From: Symsagittifera roscoffensis | Lineage: Eukaryota; Xenacoelomorpha; Acoela; Convolutidae | DNA length: 64,000 nt | Assembly: GCF_963678635.1 (NCBI RefSeq) | Contig: NC_087068.1 | Span: forward strand, 2,294,001 to 2,358,000 | Direction of reading: 5' to 3' | Shown here: in pieces, positions 57,151-64,000 of the stretch | Position numbering within the stretch: the first letter of the stretch is position 1 | Layout: the number at the start of each line of letters is the position of its first letter | Notes under the pieces: generated by a model | Databases searched by the model: none | What the model saw: the letters and a program-made list of their open reading frames with translations, nothing else | Told to the model about the DNA's origin: nothing | Made by a program: the position numbers and the translations under genes

Positions 57151-58334
57151 TGGCGCAGCCAGCAGTCTTGAATCAAGATGAACGTTCAGACCTCTTAGGA
57201 GTTTCAATTTTTTGGCCCAGACCAACTCCAGAAACACCTTTTAACTGGGATACTTGGATTGGTCAATTTCTTTTAGCGATTACACTGAGGGAGCATTGCG
57301 ACCCAAACGTTTTTTTATCCGAACCAGCCGAAGTCTTCGACGACCCCCCTCTCAAGAGCAGAAAGAGTAGGAAAATCTGAATCAACTTTGGACGCCGAAA
57401 ATCGTATCAAAGGCAACCAAGCGGAAATTCGGAAAACCAACGAGCAGAATGCCGAGCAACGGAAAAAGGGTTCAAAAATTGGACCCAATATTCACTACTA
57501 TGAGGCTGACCAGAGGGTAAAGTGGAGACTATTCTTTTCTTTAGGGACAGAAGGGAAGAAACGCTTCCTTCAAAACTATGCTCTCGTCAACTTAGCTACG
57601 ACTCAATTTAAAGATTTCTTCAATCATTGTACAAACCTATTCAGGAAGGATAAAAATTTGCTTGTTGAAAGAATGCACCTCTACAACTTGTCTCAAAACG
57701 ACCGTGAAGGCCTAGAAGGATTCTTTCTTCGCTTATCGGGACAAGCAGCCCAATGTGGATGGTCAATACAAAATGAAAAGGAGGTCGTTCGAGACCTATT
57801 GATAGCAAAACTGCGCTTTGAAGACATACAGCGCGAACTATGTATTCGATCAGGCGATTCACCAGAGGACACTTTGAACTGCCCTTTTACAAGAAAAGGG
57901 ATACGTAACAGCATCAGCTTTACAAAAACAAATGGGTCAGAATTAATCTTCAACCTCTTATCATAATCAAAACTCCTTCAAGATCAAAGAAGAACCAACA
58001 TTTTCGATTCATAAGAAAAACAATCTGCAAAACAGAATTTCTAGAGCCCAAAACAATAAAAAATTCCGATGATCCGCAAAAAAACAGGGATTCCAAACCA
58101 TGCTATTTCTGCGGAAACAGTAACTCATCTAACTACCGCCAATCATGCGCAGCTAAAAAAGTTACTTGCAAATCATGTGGAAAGAAAGGACATTTCGCCA
58201 AACTGTGCAATTCTCGGAAGAATGTAGATAACATTGACGAGGAATCTGAAGACACCGCGGAAGAAGAATGTTACTTTATTACGTCAGATAGCGAATCAAA
58301 ATTCTGTGTTTTAACTAATATTAGTTGTAACTAA
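57150..58334 (+). pseudogene. gag: Gypsy gag, frameshifted
   Basis: Starts with an ATG at 57150 that straddles the LTR/primer-binding-site border (MAQPAVLNQDERSDLL). It continues with FNWDTWIGQFLLAI to a stop at 57380, resumes in another frame (57388-57860, capsid-like region with LFFSLGTEGKKRFLQNY and EGLEGFFLRLSGQ), and shifts again near 57885 into LLQEKGYVTASALQKQMGQ. Two knuckles follow: CX2C...C with its His lost (58101 onward), and a canonical CX2CX4HX4C, CKSCGKKGHFAKLC (58167-58208). It ends in an acidic tail and stop at 58334. Confidence 0.85.
57151..57168 (+). promoter_or_regulatory. tRNA primer-binding site of the Gypsy element
   Basis: TGGCGCAGCCAGCAGTCT begins directly after the LTR. 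The TGGCGCAG start resembles the serine-tRNA site used by Drosophila 17.6/297-type Gypsy elements. The same bases encode the first Gag residues. Confidence 0.75.
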
Positions 58335-58470
58335 TATTTCACCCCTAGGTTGGAAGGTCAAAAATGCAAAATTCTTAATCACGGAAAATAGAACAAGATG
58401 CCTTCTGGGTCTAGATCTCCAGAGTTCACTTGGTATTCGTACAGTTCAAGAACGTTACCAATCTATTATG
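58335..58470 (+). pseudogene. Gypsy protease remnant
   Basis: Only the C-terminal part of an aspartic protease remains: RCLLGLDLQSSLGI (about 58399-58440) matches the conserved (I/L)LGxDxL end of retropepsins. The DTG/DSG active-site region expected just upstream is absent: the gag end and this segment meet at a short ACTAATATT repeat, which suggests a deletion. Confidence 0.65.
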
Positions 58471-59500
58471 GAAATATCAGAAACAACATCGTCCAAAAAG
58501 TTTCAAATCTGGGAAGAACTTTTTGCATTAAAATACAGTGACGTATTCTCGAAATTAGGAAGATCCAAAAATCATCGTTTTTATTCGGTCTTCAACGACC
58601 CACTGGTACCATTGCAAGAAAAAGGACGTAGAGTTCTCATTTATATCCAGCGAAAAGTGGGTGTGGAATTATCCAAGCTAATGAAAGAAGGCCATACAGT
58701 AAAACTGAATAAATGTACTAGTGATCATTTTATAGCACCCGTGGTAATCACCGCGAAAAAAGACGTTTCAAAAAAGTTAGCTATGGATGCCAAGCCGATG
58801 AATGTGCAAATTTTTAAAACCCAATATGAGATGCCGAATCTGCTCGAACAACTCGACGTCGCAGCTCAAATTATCAAATCTACAAATACAGGCTCAATCT
58901 GGTTCACCTCCTTAGATCTTAAATACGCTTGTAGTCAATACAATTAAGCGATTTAGTTAGTAGCCATTGCAGTTTTAACAAGGTATGTGGAGAATTTACA
59001 GGCACATACCGTTTTAGGACCGGCTTTTTCGGCCTCACTGACATGCCAAAAGAATTTCAGAAAGCCATGGACAACACCTTACAAAATATCCCGGGAGTCA
59101 TCTGTTTCCTTGATGACATTTTAATTGTTTCCAAAGGGTCCATCGAGGACCATAACAAAACGGTCGAAAGAATTTTCAAAAATTAGACAGAGAAGGTTTC
59201 GCCCTGAAGCTATCAAAATGCGTTTTCTCAGTCAAGAAAATTACTTAGCTAGGCTTTGACATCAACGAATCGGGATGTATACCAAAATATTCGAAAGCTC
59301 AAGCAGTTTTGGACCTAAAAGTCCCTAGAACATTGAAATTGTTGAGATCCTACATGGGCGCTTTAAACCATCTACAAAATTTTCTTCCGAACCTTCAGCT
59401 CTACACAGAAAAATTCAGACTATCCCTAAAATTCAGCAACAAAACTTAACTTATTTGGAACAATGAACAACGAGAAACTTTTAACAAAAGTCTCAAACGT
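58468..59500 (+). pseudogene. Gypsy reverse transcriptase, broken
   Basis: The N-terminal half is open to 58947 (SDHFIAPVVITAKKD, AMDAKPMN, MPNLLEQLD, SIWFTSLDLKYACSQ, with the first catalytic Asp in SLDL). It continues after stops with GEFTGTYRFRTGFFGL, MPKEFQKAMD and FLDDILIVS (FLDD at 59106-59117, second and third catalytic Asp intact). Stops at about 59186 and 59247 precede LGFDINESGCIP and the RT connection. Confidence 0.88.
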
Positions 59501-59830
59501 ATCTCAGAAATAACTAAAATGTATCACTATGACCAAAAGAGGAATTCGAGAATAAAATGCGACGCCAGTCATAGCGGAATAGGGGCAGCACTCGAGCAGG
59601 AATTACCCGATGGTACCTGGGTACCAACAGCTTTCGCCTCACGACTGTTAAATATCCAAGAGAAAAAGTATAGTACAAACGAACTAGATTTCTTAGCCAT
59701 CGTTTGGTCATGTGAAACGTTTAGAAACTACTTAATAGGAAACAGATTCGAACTCTTAACCGATCATAAGCCAATTATCTCAGCCTTGAGTACTGAGGAA
59801 ATAAATCATACCGATCAAGGTTAACTAGAT
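59501..59830 (+). pseudogene. Gypsy RNase H
   Basis: Open at 59519-59824. Motifs KCDASHSGIGAAL (Asp), YSTNELDFLAIVW (Glu) and LLTDHKPI (Asp) are all present in the usual spacing for Ty3/Gypsy RNase H. Confidence 0.88.
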
Positions 59831-60824
59831 GGGAAGATAGATTACTCCCTTTTGACTTCGAAGTAAACCACATCGCAGGCTCTAACTTAGGAATACTGAA
59901 CTAGCTCTCACGCAATCCTTCTTCAGCAGCCCCCGAGCCGTCATCATTTGACGAGCAATTTGTTGTCAAATTTATTCAAAAATTCTTTGAAGCCTGCGAT
60001 ACTCTGGAAAACTTGGTGAAGAAGGAGCATTCATCCGACCAGAATTCAGACCAGTATTTACCAGTTTCAGCCATTTTTAGTTATTATGGGGAAATTCAGC
60101 CCAACGATGACAACCATATCAAATATCTAAACCAATCAAATCGTCATACATATCACGTCACAAGTCCGCAAGAGGGAGCTAAATTAAGCACCTCATCTTT
60201 TAATAGTCTTAATTATAAATCGCACAGTTTTCCAACACAAGAGGGCGACGAAATTTTAACCAAAATTTCAAACCAATCAGATTCATCCTCTCAATTGTAC
60301 CAGAAACCGCAAGAGGGCGCAAATTGTGTTACAAATAACGTCATCCAATCAGAATTGAGGAATAATGCCAATTTTTCACCGATAAGGGGCTAAAAACATG
60401 CGTTCAATTGTCTCGACCAATCACAGCGTTTTATACAAATTTGGTGTCATCAATATTCAAAAAGAATTTTATATCTTCATTATAGAACAAACACGACCCT
60501 ACTCAGTCATCCCAACCCGGCTCAATTCATCACTTCTGCCCAAAATCAAATCCATACCCTTAAGACACATCATATCTGGTATTATCAATTTCACCGATTT
60601 TCATAGAATGTTAAGTAACAACTCAATCACAGATGACAGCTTTGACAGATTGCTCAACGAGGCTGCCCCGATGTCCAGATTCATCGTAAGTCGCTCCCGA
60701 CCGATAGAGAAAAATTCGAATACGGAAAGGCCTCGAAGAAGAACGGCCGAAGAGAAAAATTTGCCAGTAAAAAATCAATCTGCCAGTGTTATAAAACTTT
60801 AGACTGAAAAGGAGTATCAGCACT
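59831..60824 (+). pseudogene. Long tether between RNase H and integrase
   Basis: About 1 kb between the RNase H end and the integrase zinc domain, longer than usual. Its start keeps PFDFEVNHIAGSNLG, which belongs to the Gypsy RNase H/tether. Two open frames follow. 60013-60393 is Ser/Asn/Gln-rich and repeats a QEGA/QEGD/QEGA motif three times (DNA CAAGAGGG). 60398-60802 is basic at its end. Function not recognised. Confidence 0.5.
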
Positions 60825-61994
60825 ATGCAAATCAACGCGGTCAGGGATCATCACAAGTCAGTGGTCTCGAAGGACAAGAAGTCCCTTCCAGGACTCACAG
60901 GAATTCTGGACCAGGACGTGCGGGCAGAACTGGTCGCAGACGACCCAACTCTAAGGCTAATGAAGAATGCAGTGACAAGCAACGACTACGAGGGCTTTTG
61001 TCGTATCGACCCCTATATACGTACTTTCTGGGACTGGGTCGCGGTAGTAGACGGATGTGTTATAATAGACGACAGAATCGCCATTTCCCAATGCCTCCAG
61101 AAAGCCGTACTTTCTAGACTCCACCGCTCGCATCCTGGTCAGGAGGCAATGATAGACGCGGCTCATTATGTGTGGTGGCCTACAATTCATCGGGACATCG
61201 TGTCGACTTGTAAAAATTGTACCCAATGCACCAAATTTGGTAAGAACCTCAAAACAATGAGCAATTTCAACTCCGCTAAACCTCTTCCTATTCTTAACAA
61301 TCCTAAACTAGAACTACAACTAGACTATGCAGGCCCCTTGTTGGACGACGAAGGGAAACAAGTTTATATCTTAGTTGCGATCGATAGATATTCAAAATTC
61401 CCCTCGGTCATGTTAACCTGTTCAACAGGCGCTAAAAAGATAATAAAGTTTCTGTCAGGATATATATCGACCCATAGCACTCCCAAAAGCATAAAAACTG
61501 ATCAATACTCAGGCTTCAAAAATGAATTAGTCAACGATTTTTGTAAAAATAAGGAAATCAAACACATTTTTTGCCCAGTGGGGTACCATAGAGGATTCGG
61601 TTAGGTAGAAAGGACAATCCAAACTACTAAGAAGAAATTGGGGGCCATTCAACTAGAAGAAACTCGGCCAAATATGGAGGACGCGCCGAAATTTATCATT
61701 TACGATCTTCGCACCCATAAAAACTCAGTAACTCGCTTATCGCATTTCGAGCTCCAATTTGGTAGAAAACCTAATTCAGAATGGTCGATTATGTCCGACA
61801 AATTAAAGGATAAATTCAATTTAGATCAGCAGAATCTAGCCAGGGATGTTTTGACCCCCGAAGAACGCCGAGAAGCCTGTGACAGTAGACCCAGGGTCAA
61901 ATTTATCCACCATGGCCAATCTAGCAGAGACGTGTCCCCCATATTTAAAGTTGCCTCACACTCAATAGCAGACACCCTTACTACCAGGCCCTAG
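60825..61994 (+). pseudogene. Gypsy integrase, with an internal stop
   Basis: HHCC zinc domain: His in LHRSHPGQ and AAHYVWWPTIH, Cys in CKNCTQC. Catalytic core: Asp in LQLDYAGP, Asp in IKTDQYSGF, and Glu in VERTIQ just after a TAG at 61603-61605 that interrupts the core. The C-terminal part (61638-61994) keeps LSHFELQFGRKPNSEW. All three catalytic residues are present in the DNA but not in one frame without the stop. Confidence 0.88.
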
Positions 61995-62023
61995 AAGATC
62001 TGGCCAAATCCGCGGGGAAATAG

Positions 62024-62326
62024 ATGTCCATAAAAACGACATTGTCGCTTGACGAAGGCAAAAAAGCATTGCGCACGTTGACAGAGCGGAATCAAATCTT
62101 AGCAGCTTCTCTAAGGAACAACCTGTCGACCGGAACGCTGAGATTTCGCTCAGATTCTCTCTTGCCTTCTATCTTAAAATCGAAAGGTAACATTGAACAA
62201 CTTCTATTATCTAACCCTAGTCAAGTAAAGATATTCAGAAAAGTATTGGACAGGAGGTCCAGGAAACAATTATTTAAACCATTTAAGGATAAAACTACCG
62301 AAATAACAGATAATACATATATATAA
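62024..62326 (+). CDS. Gypsy 3' ORF, first part
   Basis: 100 codons from an ATG, basic and helical (LDEGKKALRTLTERNQILAA). It follows integrase by 27 bases and overlaps the next frame. Not recognised: it could be the integrase C-terminal extension or the start of a third gene. No signal peptide or membrane segment, so an envelope protein is unlikely. Confidence 0.45.
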   Translation: MSIKTTLSLDEGKKALRTLTERNQILAASLRNNLSTGTLRFRSDSLLPSILKSKGNIEQLLLSNPSQVKIFRKVLDRRSRKQLFKPFKDKTTEITDNTYI

Positions 62327-63209
62327 AACAAAAAAGGGTAAAGTTATAAGGAAAAGCCAAGTATCTATAAGAATAAAAAATAAAGACACTAGAATTTTAG
62401 ACCAAAGACAGAAACAGCCAAAGAACAGCAAGAGGCCTCGGGATCCAACGTCATCATCATCAGAGGATGACAATATCTCCACAAAACCAGCGCCAAGAGG
62501 AAAACTGATTGTTGAATCGAGCACTACGAAACCAAAACGGTCCCAGAATCCCATCTCGAAGTTCAGGCAAATCAAGCCAAGTATACCTCGAGGTTCGATA
62601 GGACAACCAGCGTTAGCACCGACACCGACCCCAGTAGTGGATCTGACTCAGTCCTCGTCAAGTTCCGGAGGGGTATTTCCTCCCCCGATTGCTGAGTCGT
62701 CACCGGCAAGAAAGACAACTATGGTCGAAAACTCCCAACAGGAACAACTTATCAGTATAAAGAAGGCAACTGACCCAGAGGAAGAAGCGCTGAAGGAAGT
62801 CCCAAAGAAGGAGATCCCGAAGAAAATCACGATGACGGCCGAACGTACAGCGATACCAGATCAGGGAATAACACCAAACTCGTCAGCAATGACACCCATT
62901 TCCTCAGAGGATGACATCATTATAAGTCCTAAAAAGAGAACACCACTACAATGTCCGGTTACCTTCTCCAGCAACACGGCTAAAACACAAACACCAGACT
63001 CAAGCCCTACAAAACCCTCACCAGAAAAAAATACCGTTGCCACGCAGTCTCCCCCGAAACCGGTAGGAAGGAACCGCCGACAGGCCAAGTTCTTTGGCAG
63101 TCCCATCAGGCATGCAGATAAAGAAATTTCTAACTCAACTGCTCTCACTAAAGGAGAGATTTGCGGTGCAGTACCTGTATCAGCGGAGGAGTTGTCGGAG
63201 TCGTCTTAA
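62308..63209 (+). CDS. Gypsy 3' ORF, Ser/Pro/Lys-rich
   Basis: Open for about 300 codons, with no early ATG (first in-frame ATG at 62719); it might be reached by frameshift or splicing from the preceding frame. Low-complexity, rich in Ser, Pro, Thr and Lys. Two related acidic serine patches (SSSSEDDN near 62450 and SSEDDIIISPKKR near 62900) and a basic GRNRRQAKFFGSP segment. No membrane segment. In contrast to the Pol region, it is undamaged over its whole length. Confidence 0.5.
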
Positions 63210-63301
63210 ACGAAGAAAAAAGAGACAACTCAAATTTCCAGAAACTAAAACTTTTAAACTCTCACTATTATAATTTTTGCGAATTCACAAAAATTTTCCC
63301 C

Positions 63302-63312
63302 AGAGGGGGAAG
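63302..63312 (+). promoter_or_regulatory. Polypurine tract of the Gypsy element
   Basis: AGAGGGGGAAG directly before the 3' LTR. Confidence 0.8.
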
Positions 63313-63573
63313 TGTGGTGGCTGCTATGCACCACGCCATAGTTAGTTAGTTAATCCTTATGAATGTCATTATGTTATTATGCAATTAAAGTGTCAAGGTC
63401 GGGACAGGTATCCCAACCGTGACAATATGCTATTAAACTTCTAGACACTCGATTATGCTTGCTGAAAGGTTGCAGTCATATCATCTTTATTGATCTCGTA
63501 ACCAATTTATACCATTGAATTAACTTCAACTTTTAAATAATTTTATTTAGTTAGAGTATGTTACTATCTCACA
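63313..63573 (+). repeat. Gypsy 3' LTR
   Basis: 261 bp, matching 56890-57150 with about two dozen differences, the densest block being TTAGATTGTGAACC versus TTAGTTAGTTAATC. Confidence 0.93.
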
Positions 63574-63578
63574 CTGCA

Positions 63579-64000
63579 TTAGTTGCGTCTTTTAAAAAAT
63601 AGTGGATTCAAAACATAAGCAGCGAATGTTCGATCGTAGGATTACAGATGTCACAAAAACACCATCAACTAAATCAAAAAAAAAATAAAAAAATGTTGCT
63701 CTGGTAATTATAAGGCATTTGATAAGTTAGTAATAGGTGAATTTTAAGGTGTGTTTGTAAAGAAGGAAAAACTAAGGCCGCAAGAGTCTTGTGACACAAA
63801 TCAACTCAGTTTGGGGGACATGAGTTGCCTGGATTACTTAGAGCATACGGTTGTTTTCTGTTTCTATTATCATCAGCAAAAAATCATGTTTGACAGCCCT
63901 AAATGTTTTGCGTATATCTACAAAAACGCCATTCTGCTTTTTTTCTTCAATAATTTTTGGCATTAACTTGGTGATTTGGTTTATTGTTTTAACACAAAAA
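63579..64000. other. AT-rich end of window
   Basis: A 71-codon plus-strand frame from 63751 is present but unrecognised and without context. Nothing else seen. Confidence 0.4.

Larger units (their letters stand above)
56890..63573 (+). mobile_element. Ty3/Gypsy LTR retrotransposon, decayed
   Basis: 6.68 kb with 261-bp LTRs (TG..CA, roughly 10% divergent), 5-bp target duplication, primer-binding site, gag with CCHC knuckle, protease remnant, reverse transcriptase, RNase H and integrase in the Gypsy order, extra 3' frames, and a purine tract before the 3' LTR. Stops and frameshifts occur in every gene, the core of protease is missing and a stop lies inside the integrase core, so it cannot be autonomous. 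Confidence 0.93.

Noticed and set aside
62308-63209. Envelope gene of the Gypsy element
   Set aside because: No signal peptide, membrane span or furin-type site; composition is Ser/Pro/Lys-rich and soluble.

Overview
The window is AT-rich eukaryotic DNA. It has long gene-poor stretches, introns with GT..AG ends and pyrimidine-rich TTTCAG acceptors, three classes of LTR retrotransposon, tRNA-like short repeats and a satellite array. This points to an invertebrate animal; the sequence alone does not fix the phylum. There is no bacterial-type gene organisation.

Layout. 1-7829: AT-rich DNA with one foldback element (5394-5713) and two weak exon candidates near 6.4-6.9 kb. 7830-17253: a 165-bp tandem satellite with a 9-unit higher-order repeat; a 1.73-kb unique segment plus its array is present twice in tandem. 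17254-23195: mostly empty, with one exon candidate (19141-19229), a dispersed repeat and a duplicated module rich in GAGCGGTT palindromes. 23196-37079: an old, broken Copia-type element (minus strand) interrupted by a young 9.7-kb BEL/Pao element (minus strand, 23611-33304, nearly identical LTRs, 5-bp target duplication). 37080-45566: non-coding, with a cluster of dispersed repeats in inverted pairs and a 240-bp foldback. 45567-47630: the one cellular gene I can reconstruct, a four-exon minus-strand gene with a LysM domain of the OXR1/NCOA7 kind. 51399-52717: a non-autonomous DNA transposon with 22-bp terminal inverted repeats and subterminal arrays of a palindromic motif. 56890-63573: a decayed Ty3/Gypsy element (plus strand).

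Relative ages read from LTR divergence are consistent with the nesting. The Copia LTRs are strongly diverged (oldest), the Gypsy LTRs differ at roughly one position in ten, and the BEL LTRs differ at about two positions in 487 (youngest).

The most interesting signals are: (i) three copies of a hairpin in the BEL 5' leader whose stems differ by compensatory base changes; (ii) the DNA transposon with 15 GGAWTCC-centred palindromes packed next to its two ends; (iii) an alpha-satellite-like higher-order repeat; (iv) a 352-bp piece of reverse-transcriptase sequence copied into the BEL gag/pol junction, splitting one reading frame; and (v) a Gypsy element whose gag start codon spans the LTR/primer-binding-site border.
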